64,000 nucleotides of DNA from Trichuris trichiura. Its lineage: Eukaryota; Nematoda; Enoplea; Trichinellida; Trichuridae. Location: the NCBI GenBank assembly GCA_037903355.1, contig JBAJFE010000004.1:4448001-4512000 (forward strand). Direction: 5' to 3'. The notes below the pieces were generated by a model. It ran no database searches and was not told the origin of the DNA. It saw only the letters and a program-made list of their open reading frames with translations. The position numbers and the translations under genes were made by a program. Positions 52,806 to 64,000 of the stretch are shown one piece after another (the stretch's first letter is position 1; each line of letters begins with the position of its first letter).

Positions 52806-52942
52806 GCTCCGTTAAGTTTTTTAAAATAAAATAAACTTTTAGAAGAACGGGTTGCAAAATTCCGCGAAAAAATTTTAGAATAAAAAAATTTACAATACCC
52901 GTTACGAAGAAGAAAAGAGAAAAAAGAAAACGCTCTCCTGTT

Positions 52943-53781
<839 letters not shown>

Positions 53782-54811
53782 GTAACGAAGTGATGGAATG
53801 ATAAGCAAAAAATGAGAAAAAAGTGAATTTTAAAGCACGTGGATGAAATATGGGATGTCTTTTAACGGGGAAGACAAGTGTCCGTATTTAAGCAAATTAA
53901 TCAAGCTTTGTTACGTTTATTATTGCGGAAGGTTCAGAGCTTTTAAACTGCGACTAATGTAGTTTTCATCGTAGAATATGAAAATAATTACGGTGAAATC
54001 ATCGACTTCCTTTCTATACTTCTTCTTTTCATTCTTTTTCATTTTTCAGTTTGTGTACTAAGGGCTCAAGCGTTTTGGCAGCAAGTCCCTGAGGCCTTCC
54101 TCAGTTTGTAACTCGTAAGCGGTTCTCATTTAAATTATAAGTCCTGTGAAACGGACTGTTGATGCACAATTCTATGGGCAGCAACTCATTCAATTTCTGA
54201 AGAAACGCTTCTTGTTTTTTGAGGTTCCTGAGCTCTTCTTGCCCTGTTATGAACCAATAAAAATACGACCATAACATGGAATTTATAATCACAGTATCCC
54301 ATTGAAAAAGAGGTAGTGCATACTGGAGCTAATTAGGCCTTTTCTAGATCGGTCTTCCGCAAGAAAAACTAGCGTAATGGCATAATAACGCCGCAGTGTT
54401 TCCTGCGCTGAACAAGGGTCTTGACAAAACATGATATCAGCAGTGTACACTTCCTGTTTTCCCAATGGGGCACTCCATAAAGCAAATTCTACGATTCTAA
54501 AGCTCATCAATCCATGACGAAATGTTATGAGTTGAAAGGCTTGACTGTCCTGCTTCATTTTAGTTTTTGTTGAGGAACTTTGAAACCTGAGCTAATGATG
54601 TTGGACGACTTGCAACCAAAGTTGCTCCAGATAAGAAACGTCAAAGAAACTGGTTTAATTCCATAACTTCCGTGAAAACAATTCTGTTTATTTAATCACT
54701 GGCCATCTTTATCCTTTGTTCATTCCTTTATTTTGGCTCAGTCATTTTGACGGCAGTCAGAAGTATTATCCTGAATGAGCAGAAATTACCAGATTACGAG
54801 GGATTTTCAAG
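53782..54811. other. intergenic with weak minus-strand open frames
   Basis: Open frames at 54289-54558 and 54101-54292 (-) could be joined by an 80-nt intron (donor CCA|GTATGC, acceptor TTCATAACAG) into about 120 residues. The sequence looks somewhat protein-like but matches no family I recognise. Coding status is unproven. Confidence 0.25.
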
Positions 54812-55263
54812 TGAGCAAGATCTTCATGGTTGTAAGGTCTTCTACGGCTTTTCCCGTTTTTCGTTGTGCTGTTATCTGTAATTAAACTAAAACAACTGCT
54901 CTACCAACGGATGGATGAGCCGTTATTAAGAAAATGTACAGATATCAATAGACTTAACTTTTTTAATGTTCAAAGCTTTCGGAACGCTCTAGTTCCGTCA
55001 TCAGTGAGGTGGTCGTCAGTGAGCTCCACCGCCTCACTGACGACAGAAGTAGAGCGTTCCGAAAGCTTTGAACATTAAAAAAGTTGAGTGTATTGATATC
55101 TGTACATTTTCTTAATAACGGCTCATCCATCCGTTGGTAGAGCAGTTGTTTTAGTTTAATTACAGATAACAGCACAACGAAAAACGGGAAAAGCCGTAGA
55201 AGACCTTACAACCATGAAAATACAGCCCGTTACAAAACACCCCGTTTTCATGAGCAAGATCTT
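54812..55263 (+). mobile_element. hairpin element 4 (palindrome plus tail, 13-bp direct repeats)
   Basis: The inverted repeat at 54825-55216 has arms of about 175-180 bp with scattered mismatches; the centre (about 55000-55040) itself has a secondary GTGAGG/CCTCAC hairpin. The 13-bp sequence TGAGCAAGATCTT lies at 54812-54824 and 55251-55263. The unmirrored tail at 55217-55250 contains CAGCCCGTTAC and CACCCCGTTTTCA. CCCGTTAC is also in the tail of the 51.4-kb element, and the end matches the tail of the 2.2-kb element. Near the centre both arms carry AGCTTTCGGAACG next to a CTGATGA-type motif. The two 70-codon frames on opposite strands are mirror images, not genes. Confidence 0.85.
54977..55004 (-). 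ncRNA. hammerhead-like core in hairpin element 4
   Basis: The minus strand reads CTGATGA, stem CGGAAC, loop TAGAGC, stem GTTCCG, AAAG. Compared with the 51-kb element the stem has changed on both sides while CTGATGA and GAAAGC are kept, which is compensatory. The mirror copy at 55037-55064 (+) reads CTGACGA and has a poorer stem, as if decayed. Confidence 0.4.
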
Positions 55264-55791
55264 GTGGGTACTATAGAAACGAACTGCTTCTTATGAGTAA
55301 CCAACTTTTTAGTTAAGTGAATATTAAATTGATGTTGGCGCTCTAAGGCGCAGATTATCTTTCCTATCTTATCCTTGGTAGTTAGCATTAATGCGTTTTC
55401 GAAGATGGCGCATTGGAAAAACTTTAAACGTCTCCTGACGAGCTCGCATGTCCAAACTGTTGTAGGAGCAAAGTTTTATCACCTGCGCACATTTCAGAGA
55501 TCTCTCTGAGAAATCTATTGCTTAAAAGAACAATGCCATTCAACGGAATACATTTTAAGTCTGAAAGTATTAACCGCAACGGCCGTCAATTCGATGCCTA
55601 ACATTGTCTTTCGTATCTGGAGAAAAATTGGACCTCTGTAGGATGCGACTTCTTTATCGGCTTTAATACTCACTTTTAACGTCGGTTTCACAATCCTCAA
55701 TGAATCGATTAAAAAGATAGTCAGCAACTGCGCTTCGTAAAAGTTAATTCGTCGCTGCACGTTTTTATTTTTCACGTTCAATGCCAAACGT
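55264..55791. other. downstream of alpha-arrestin gene
   Basis: A 109-codon open frame (55515-55844, -) overlaps the end of the arrestin coding region in another frame. No domain is recognised and it may be chance or 3' UTR. Confidence 0.3.
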
Positions 55792-57116
55792 TCAGCAGCT
55801 TGAAATGAGGCATGGATACTTTGGCGCAAACGTTGGGCAGCCAAAAGCTAGCTTTTCCCTTCCGTCGTGAATGTCCACCTCGCCAAATACGCTATTTTTA
55901 AAAGTGATCTTGGCTGACCAACTTTTTCTATCAGAGCGTTGAATCGCTGACCGTTGGCTATTCTGCGGTTGCTCACCAGACTTAACAGCTTCCACCAGAC
56001 TGTTGAGAAGTAGCTTCTTGGGAGTTATACTTCCAACGGTCAGTGGAATGGAAAGTGATAACTTTTGGTCTACTTGAAAGGTGCAACTATAAGTAATTTC
56101 AATAATCTTGCAGCGCGTAAGCTTTGGTGGAATAGCAGGAAGCAGCAATTTTCGAACAACAGGAGCATCTTCGGTTCCGGAAATTGCGACACGGTCGCCT
56201 AAGATTTCCCTCATAACTACTTTCTTGTGCTTTTTGCCCGAGAAATCTTTGGCGTAGTAGCAGCTATGCTGCTGTATGCAAAGCAAATAGGATCGGGGCG
56301 CTTTCTGACCTTGACTAGCGATGCTCATTTGTGCTAACACTTCTTCACCAGGAACATAATAGGATCTAGGCAATGTAAGTTCTACTTTAGTCAATCCTCG
56401 CCTGCAGCAACAGGAAAAGTGTAGGGTAGATCCAGAAGCGCTAACTTCTGCCATGCCAGTCTTTTCTTCAGGCAAGTCTTCATTACCGGCAACGGTGAAG
56501 GCTCGTTTGCAAATCAAATCTGGTTCCCATGGACGTTCCATGGTCACTTTGCATGTGTACCTAAAACGTTTCACCGTTATCAAAAGTAAAACACGTTGCA
56601 CACGTCAATATCTCCTAGAAATCCAAACTGGTCAGCATTTGCTCATTGTTTTTTAGCTCAAATGTTTTCATTCAAGTTATCACAATACCTGACGAATCCG
56701 AACTCGCCTTCAAATGATGAGGGAAGATTTTCTGGCAAACGATAGGAAAAAGGAATCTCGTGTTTTCCTTTTGGCAATACAGGGCTCTCCTTTCCCATTC
56801 GATACTGATTGGTATAGTTGGTATTGAACTGCTCGCAGAAGTATGGTTCACTATCACGGTAATGTTTGCGCGATCGGCCGCTATCTTTCGTCCAGTATGT
56901 CTTGGCTCCACCACGCAACTCGATCAATACATTGTTGACCTTGGCGGAATCTATGAATTCCAGCACAATCTTGCCAGCCAGCTTTTGGCCAGCGAAATAG
57001 ATCGATTCGGGATTGTCGAATATAATGTCGAATGTGTGCACAAGAGGAGAAGATAGGCGCAGGTCTCTTGAGCTCACAGACTGACGTGAGCCCCTTCTAG
57101 TCTCAGTCGTAGGCAT
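55792..57116 (-). CDS. alpha-arrestin (arrestin domain-containing protein)
   Basis: Exons 57116-56689 and 56560-55792 join in phase 2 (AG|G, giving RYTCKV) to 398 residues. The N-terminal arrestin domain begins FDIIFDNPESIYFAGQKLAG, with PVLPKGKHEIPFSYRLPENLPSSFEGEFGFVRY, then RPWEPD. The C-terminal arrestin domain covers LPRSYYVPGEEVLAQMSI through KLLLPAIPP and SLSIPLTVGSI. The protein ends in TFAPKYP, the F-x-P-x-YP ending common in nematode arrd proteins. No PPxY motif, by which many family members recruit Nedd4-type ubiquitin ligases, is visible. By family it is a cytoplasmic adaptor in receptor endocytosis and trafficking. The intron is 128 nt. Confidence 0.9.
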
Positions 57117-60100
57117 TTTGAAGCATTTATCGCCAGATAACAGAATAACTTTCTACCGAAAGAGTCGCCGCGTTCCTTTGAGTCAGTGTTAGGTCAAGGT
57201 GTAATGCCAGCCCATTTGACTGCAATAAAGCAACGGTAAGAAAAAAGCTGTCTTAACGTAAATAGCCGCTCTGGCTCAGCACTTCTGTTTTCCGCGTCAT
57301 TTCAACCAACAGAAATGATGCAAGCGGAGAGCGCATATGGAAACCACCTTTCATAAAAAAGTAATAGCCACTTCAAAATATGTCCATCTCGTATTGATAT
57401 AAAATAAGCAATTAAACTAAGCATTATTCATTCAATAATTGCTACGCAAAAAACTAAAGTCCCACTTTGGTGATTAATTACAGACAACCTTGACAAAGCG
57501 GACGAACAAGCAACAAAAAATTCCCTGCAGCCATTAGTATTGCAGGCAGTCGAGAAGCCTTTATCTCTTCCTAAAGCCCGGATAGGGATACTCTCTTTAG
57601 GAATGCGCTAATCGTCCCATCTTTGCCAACAATAACAAGCAGATAGGAGTGCTTCTACTGGACAGGTTTAGGTAACCGCACGTAGTGCTGACGTAAAGAA
57701 TGCAAAGATTGGAGCGCGACGCATTCCTTCCTTTTCAGCTACTGCGCCAAATTATTTTAAATTCTGGCTTCGTTTTTCATTTGCCGGCGAGAGGAATCTT
57801 GCTGTAGGTAGGTGTTCCTCCATGCAGACGGGACGTAAACGCTTTATTGCATAACATAAGGGTACGTCTCAGTCTGTTACGCTGCCTGCGGATGTACAGA
57901 ACACCGTACTTAATAAACTGCGTCCAAAAAACATTCTGAAGTGCTAATTTCATTCATATATGCAGAGCCCATATTTTGCAGTTTGTATCAATGGCTCTAT
58001 TGCCTAACTTTCTTACTCTGAAAACAGGCCTGGATAGACCTAAAGCTGAGCGTATATGATTAAACCAAATAAAGCACACTTTTCGTTTTTGATAAAACTT
58101 TGCGTAAAGCAATCACGCATTTCTACAGTCGCGCTTGCTTCATAGCAAATTTTGTAAAGTTAGTGTCAGCTGAAAGAGTTGATGAAGAAAAGTTTATACT
58201 CAATGATAACTTGTCAAAACAGCGGACTGCTCAAGCATAGAGCTTATATTAATTGAGGTATGCGTTAAAAGACAAGTAAGAACAGCATACCTTCTGGCAA
58301 CGTCAGTGCGCATTACCTATGCATTCAACGCATGTGATTGGTGAGCAATAAGTCGAGTTGAACACTGCTCAGAAAATAAACCATGCGATGCATTTATCGC
58401 TGCTTAGACTTCTCTCACGAAGTTTAGAACTTTACTGATCGCCTGTCGACGCTGCTTGCGACTTCGTCTATGATTGATTTCTTAGTTATCGACGTTGCAC
58501 TTTGATTACTTTCGACCGTTGTTCCATCATTCTTAGTTGGAAGTAGAACATCCCATTTAATGAGCATCGATAGTGTCATTACCAATGTGACTAATATGTG
58601 ATCTGCGGAAAAGGATTACCTCTGGCGTCACAAGTACACCGGAATGAAATTTTAACAGCGTGATGGACTAGCCTTCGTTTGAAGCAAAAATGGCGCCTCC
58701 AGTATGGGCACAAGCAAAACATCGGATCAAGATTGTTCAGTCTTCCATGCGAATGCAGGCATCTCGTTTTCCTGACTTAACTGCCACGCAGATCTCAACA
58801 TGCCAACTGCTTAAGGTGCACGGAGATTAAGTAGCAGCAGTAATGCATCAGCTTTCTGCAGAAGACTACAACTGGCAGGTTAACTTTATTCCCAAGCATG
58901 TTCTCTCATAAACTAAACCAGCAAACAGCTGGAGAAAGTTAAGCAGTGTCACGTGATAGCTTTGCTATTCATTGTCGACGTAGGCATCAAATTAGATGGT
59001 AACTCGAAATTTTAGTAAAAAGCAATAAACACCTTCCTGCGCATTATTAGAGAAGAAATGGCAAAATGTTTAATGCATTGAAATAAAGCATTCCAGTATT
59101 CACATGGTGATATGTAGTATTCAAAATTCTCGCATTTCCTGATCCACTTTTTAAATGACAGAGCTTTCCTAAGATGAATGGATCACCAACTATGATGATT
59201 CAAGATTAGTTTTACTATTACTAGGGCGTAGTAGATAATGAGGCACAGAATAGGAGTGTGTGCTCAGCTTGGCGTGTTTTTTATCCAAAGCTGGCTAAGT
59301 TGACCGTTTGAGTTTGTTATTGATGACACTGTATTTTCGTGAAGTCAAGGGTTTCTTCCTCTGATTATTAGGCCCATTCAGCATTCACCATTCAGAATTT
59401 CATTTATGAAATCAATCATTCATGCAAGTAATAAAATGAGCAAAAATAATTAAAGACTATTTTATGAGGTCGACTTGTTATGCTGCCCATATTGCTGAGT
59501 TCCTGCCACTTACTACTCTTCACTGACTAGTCGGTGTAAAGCGCACAGTTTTTTGTTGACCAGAACGCAAGCAGCTGTTCCCTTCTTACTTTTAGTTTAA
59601 TTTGCAGTATAAAATTGACAGCCAACTAAACTGAGCATAGGGACATTAAACTGCGCCAATCAATTCGTAAGATCGAACATGGTTATACAATGCCTATTTT
59701 TTGTTGGAAGTTACGCAATTTAGCGGCCTTGTCCAAAGTCGTAAATTGCGATGCGCTGGAGGCTTGCAAGTGGTTGCTTCGACGCTGGCTTTCAACATGC
59801 CGTGCGCGGGAGTTCCGCCAAAATGATATTTAAGAATCAAGAGCATTAAGCTGATTAAACTATTTGCCTCTCACTCTCCTCAGACTCGCTCAGCTTTCTC
59901 TGGTAAAATGGAACTCGTAAAAGATGCGGACATATTCCTTACAGTTTTCAAAAATCAAATCCGAACAGCATTGCGTAGACGTACTTAGCTCATTTCCGGG
60001 GTCTTAAACTGCACTTTTGTTTTAAATTATTTTCAAAAGAAAGGAATTCTTCTGGTGCTTCGCTGATGATACGATACTGCCCAACGAACAGCTGTAATCA

Positions 60101-61309
60101 AAATAATGCTGAGCAGTAGGCTAAAGGACTTACTGTGCTACACCTAGGCGCAATAGGTTGTTAATTTTAACTGTTAAGTTCACGTAATGAGACGCAGTAA
60201 GGAAACGTAAATGCAAAATCAACGGGAACTTAGTGGCACCCGCAATTGTTATCATTGAAAAAAGTCCATAATGTAAATTTCGATTTTGCAGCCCACTGTT
60301 ACTTTGACAAATGACCATTTCTTGGCAGGCTTTCATACGAGGCCATCAACGATAATGCATCGTAAAGTAGGTCTCGAAAAAGCTTGATGCAGCACAATGG
60401 AAGACAACATTCTTCAATTGCCTCAGTCCTTCCAAAAGGGGGATTGCTGCATGGCCTAACTTCTTTTTCTTGATTGTCAAGCTTACTATGAACTATATCA
60501 TCTTCAAGTTGTTATTTCGGCATGAACTCTGAAAACCAGCAGAAAGTTAAAACCGCAAGGAGTCAAGAAACTCCTCTCCGTTTTGCCAAGGTGATCCACC
60601 TTTTAAATAACCGGTATCCTATTCAGCATCAAGCAAATTGAAGAAGACTTTTACTTGGTGCTTTCAAAATTTTTTTTACTAACTATGGAGACGTGATATA
60701 CCTTGAAAGCTGCTGCCAATGGATGAAAGCAATTTTCATATGCGTAATACGAGTGTACTGGTTTGAATACAACTATCTTTTTTCTTTATAATTCTGAAGC
60801 ACCAGGAATCAATAAGCTATTGACAGAAAGAACATCTTTCTCATTCTAAAAATGCTTGCCGTTTTTGTGGAACCATCGTTTGGTGAGCTTCTAGAAAGTG
60901 GCATTCGTTGCAAAAGCTCTGTAAGTGATGTGTGCAAAAAAGCAGGCAAATGGATAACTATAGCACCCGTTCCAGTCTACTTCATGACAAGACAGCATTT
61001 CTTGTGCGCCACTTCATCTGTTAGTGCTTAAAAATGTGCAAAAGGTTTCCTTCGCAGTAGGCTAGCCGGAACTATATATACAAACGGCACTGCCGAATTG
61101 CATTGTACCGGTGCGTAAAATCATTTGTAAGAACAGATTGGTCGTTTAGCCGCCACTGATCGCAAGCAACAAATCAGCAGTGATCAAGTCTGTATCTAAA
61201 ATGTACTACTTTTACTCTGTTCTATAGATCTTCCAATACGCGTTTTACTTTAGGAAATGGCGCTCTATTCATAAATTGAATGTGAAACATAGAGAAGCTC
61301 GCAAGCTAG
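57117..61309. other. intergenic, nothing recognised
   Basis: Upstream of the alpha-arrestin gene. Only short open frames occur, including a 46-codon one starting MAPPVWAQAK near 58690 (+). No repeat array or RNA gene is supported. Confidence 0.35.
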
Positions 61310-61610
61310 GCTAGGTTTCAGAACCTTCAGGTCTAATCTTGACCCATCATCAGCCCAATAGATGTCGCTCGCCGGAACGGCCTTTATGTTTGCAAATCAT
61401 TCTATCCGACTAGCTTTGGCAGGGACCGCAGCTGCCAGTTCTATCTTGAACCATCAAGCTTTGGTCCCGCCTCGTCAGTCAGATGGTGGAGCGAGCGCCC
61501 AGCCGACCTGTCGCGACAGCGGCGCACCAGCAAAGCAATGAGGGGTTACGATTACACCTGAAAGCTCTGGAAGGTACGTTTATATCAATAAACGTACTTT
61601 CCAGAGTATC
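61310..61610. repeat. diverged relative of the 51-kb element body, with small hairpin
   Basis: The segment 61347-61543 aligns with 51547-51735 of hairpin element 3: shared blocks include CATCATCAG, CCTTTATG, CTTTGGCAG, GGTCCCGCCT, GTCAGTCAGA and GGCGCAC-type stretches. On the minus strand it starts CTGATGA, TGGGTC, loop, GACCTG, AAGG, so the hammerhead-like core is present in a decayed form. Directly after it, 61565-61606 is a hairpin with 18-bp arms (CTCTGGAAGGTACGTTTA and its near complement). No clear flanking direct repeat was found. Confidence 0.7.
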
Positions 61611-63069
61611 TTAGGTTAGGTTTGTAAAAATCCCTTGCAATCCTCCATGCATACTTTCCATGCTAGTCTGCCTGAGATTAAAACCGTTTAAGTGACGGAA
61701 TGGGGCATCGCTTAAAATTATAACCGTATACCCTCGTTGTTTTGTGGCTTGATTGACCTTTCGTGAAAAAGTGTCCCTCAGCCTCTGAAACTTGAGGTTA
61801 ATCGTCGTTTCGATGCCATACTTTAAAACATACATGAGGGAATCTAATATTTACCTACCGTTTTTCGTACAATAAATAATCATGAATAGTTTTAGAATAG
61901 CAGAGCAAAATAGCTAATCCGTCAAATTACTGAAGTACCAAACAAATGTTTATGTACTAATATTTCTGGTAATTTGAGAAAGGGAACCTGTCTCCATTCT
62001 TCTTAGATGGTTATCTTGACAAAGTAAATTCTAGAAGTCATTTCCTATCAAGTCATTACCTGCAGAAACATGGTTCGGTCATTAATTATGCTAAAATAAA
62101 TCTAAGTTTAAGAGAATTGAAGAAGTCTCAGTTGCGTCTTGCAGTGATGGAAAAAGAAGTTTTCACTAGGCTATTTTACTGAGCGTTTTGCAAATTATGC
62201 AACTTGTACACTGATAGCTCTTCCCAAAAATTAATGTAAAACGACTGTATTTAGCATAGAAAGTAAGAACACGAATAAATAAGCGAAAAATCAGTCTACT
62301 AATAATAAGAGCAGCTACGAAGACACGCTTGCCATCCTAATGCTTTTTAACAAAGCCTTCTCAAACGAGTAACCTGAACATTCTTAAAGGAGAATGTATT
62401 ACGTAGTTTGGTAAATCGCACTTTGGCTAATAGACTGCATTTGGCAATAGTAAAGAATCAGCCTGAAGTCAATAGGCGCGCGCAGCAGTAGAAATATGTT
62501 AGCATTCTATTGTTTCCCGCTGATCTAGTGTTAGCTTTTCAAAATTTTTGTCCACGCCAATGCGTATATTCGTGAACTGTGCGGCAGTGCGCTCAAAATG
62601 TTCAGTTCGTAACAAGAATTTAAATGATTTTTGGTTCTCGTATGAAGTGGAAGTATACGTAATGCTCATCTCAAGATCAGTCTTATAAAACACTAGATGA
62701 AAAACCTTAGCTTCATTCTTCCATATGCAAAGTCGTAATTTTTTAAATACTTTGCCAGTAATTGCTACTTTTGGGTTTAGCGAATGCTTCCCGTCAAAAC
62801 TACTGCAAGATTCCAGCATTATAAATGATGAAAGCAACTTAAGCAGCTTCGCCATCTCTGTTATTTCAGTTTTGAATTGACTTGTTTTTCTCTATATTTC
62901 TTTCACTCCTTATGCTGCACATGAATTTCCTTATCTTGTTTGAACCCAAAAATTTTGCTGGCAACTTTTACCTATGTCGCTGAGTGTGTACTTTAAATCT
63001 GCAACTGCGAGTGCATATAGACAGACTTGTCTGATCTCTAAATTCAGTCATATCAGACCTTTACAGTAA
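61611..63069. other. intergenic with one possible minus-strand ORF
   Basis: An open frame of 118 codons at 62499-62855 (-) starts MAKLLKLLSSFIMLESC, a mildly hydrophobic leader, and is fairly protein-like, but I recognise no family and see no supporting splice or context evidence. Confidence 0.25.
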
Positions 63070-63071
63070 AA

Positions 63072-63152
<81 letters not shown>

Positions 63153-63153
63153 G
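63070..63153. repeat. compound microsatellite (TTA)n(TTG)n
   Basis: About 16 copies of an ATT/TTA triplet run directly into about 11 copies of TTG. A smaller related stretch, GTA then ATA triplets, lies at 29829-29859 in PAN2 intron 8. Confidence 0.95.
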
Positions 63154-64000
63154 GCAGTGAGCTTATGGCGAAATGAACCAAAGAAACAAGAAAGGCAGAA
63201 GATGAACAAACCATATGTGTTCACAGAATAGTTTCGCTGTTCCGCATTTTCCGAGCCACTGTATTCTGGATAAAGTTTAGACGATTTTGGCAGACAACGA
63301 ACAGAAGGTCATCACGACCAGTTCAGTGAATGTAATTTATTTTGGCGGCACCTACTACCAACAATACAGCCTCAATGTCGTTAAGATGCGAATTTCTCAA
63401 AGGGTCAATAAATGACCTGAAGTGTGAAGACGTTTTTCCACTCCGCTGAGTCTTAGTGAATTTTTTCTCTGTGTCAGACTTCTGAGCAATTCAGGAAAAG
63501 TTTCAACGCCCAGGTTGGTAATTCATTCTTTTAAAATTTCTGAGAATGCGCTTCAGTGGGCATGCGTTAATGGAGTCCTATTCTTTCGTATAGAATGGGT
63601 AACTAATCTTTCGGAGCTAACAAGCACATTTTTGTTCAAATGGATTATTATTACGATAACCCATATGATAGTTTAAAATTATCCGTTTAATACCATGTAT
63701 AACTTTTCAAGTATTCCCTTGCGTTTTGTATTCTAAACGCTTACTTTTCTGGTAGGAAGAATTTGCCTTAACATGTTTTCCAACGGAACATTCATGATTG
63801 AAGCAACGCTGCTAATGGGGGACCACGGGACCACTGCATGAAATAACTCTAATTTTTAAAAGGCGGAAGTACTCTACAATCTGGTGACATACCTGCTTTT
63901 TCTAATCTTCTAATTTTGAAATTTATTTTTAAGGCAAATCTCAAGGGAATGCAGGCCCTGCCCGTTCCCTGAAGGAAGCGATGCTGCGCATTAAACTTAG
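63154..64000. other. window end, nothing recognised
   Basis: No ORF, RNA gene or repeat that I can support up to the end of the window. Confidence 0.35.

Larger units (their letters stand above)
51436..52942 (+). mobile_element. hairpin element 3: 1.43-kb palindrome with tail and 13-bp direct repeats
   Basis: A near-perfect inverted repeat spans 51449-52881, with arms of about 710 bp and a centre near 52160-52172. Each arm is R-body-R: a ~105-bp unit R (51449-51554 and 52068-52172 in the left arm) repeats on both sides of a ~510-bp body, so the repeat period is about 619 bp. The body contains a long pyrimidine tract (51840-52000; purine on the other arm). The 13-bp sequence ACGCTCTCCTGTT lies at 51436-51448 and again at 52930-52942. 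A tail of about 48 bp (52882-52929, with CCCGTTAC and GAAAA) lies on the right only. Open frames inside are mirror images of each other, not genes. No reverse transcriptase or transposase is encoded. Confidence 0.85.

Noticed and set aside
54866..55175. Two nearly identical 70-codon frames on opposite strands
   Set aside because: They are the two arms of hairpin element 4.
62499..62855. 118-codon minus-strand ORF with a hydrophobic start
   Set aside because: Not called as a gene: no domain, no splice or poly(A) context, and length within the range seen by chance here.

Overview
The window looks like nuclear DNA of a nematode. The evidence is spliced genes with very short introns (44-64 nt is common), two Clc-like/claudin-type four-TM proteins, a pair of FMRFamide-receptor-like GPCRs, a stand-alone MSP-domain protein and an alpha-arrestin with a nematode-style C-terminus. 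Moderate GC and many ~50-nt introns would fit a clade I (whipworm-like) nematode, but that placement is an inference. There is no bacterial, organellar or viral gene set.

Layout. 1-13.3 kb: no recognisable gene, one hairpin element at 2.2 kb. 13.35-20.1 kb: two claudin-like genes on the minus strand, with a second hairpin element between them at 16.8 kb. 22.2-25.5 kb: a small double-stranded-RNA-binding protein gene (+), two dsRBDs. 26.1-26.6 kb: a broken small heat-shock protein copy (-). 27.8-39.3 kb: PAN2, the catalytic subunit of the PAN2-PAN3 deadenylase, reconstructed here as 23 exons encoding about 1192 residues with an intact DEDDh site. Its long intron 9 holds a complete antisense neuropeptide-type GPCR (31.5-33.1 kb). 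40.4-45.1 kb: a paralogous GPCR (-) with the identical intron position, convergent with PAN2. 50.35-50.88 kb: a 125-residue MSP-domain protein with a probable GC-AG intron. 51.4-52.9 kb: a 1.4-kb near-perfect palindromic element. 53.5 kb: a large TAC/TAG inverted microsatellite. 54.8-55.26 kb: a fourth hairpin element. 55.8-57.1 kb: an alpha-arrestin gene (-). 57.1-64 kb: no recognisable gene, a diverged relative of the 51-kb repeat at 61.3 kb and a TTA/TTG microsatellite at 63.1 kb.

The most unusual content is the hairpin-element family at 2.2, 16.8, 51.4 and 54.8 kb. Each member is a palindrome, with a short non-palindromic tail on one side only, inside 12-14 bp direct repeats. The tails resemble each other, and the element bound at 2.2 kb lies in the opposite orientation. 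Palindrome centres share an AGCTTTC core; in the two larger members and the 61.3-kb relative this is next to CTGATGA-stem-GAA(A), where the stem changes on both sides. That resembles a hammerhead ribozyme core. The combination suggests non-autonomous retroelements of the Penelope/retrozyme type, but no reverse transcriptase is present here and the full ribozyme fold was not resolved by eye.

Functionally the genes are unrelated neighbours (mRNA decay, neuropeptide reception, cell junction/membrane, dsRNA binding, trafficking adaptor). No operon is evident. The nested and convergent GPCR pair looks like a local duplication with PAN2 lying around and between the copies.
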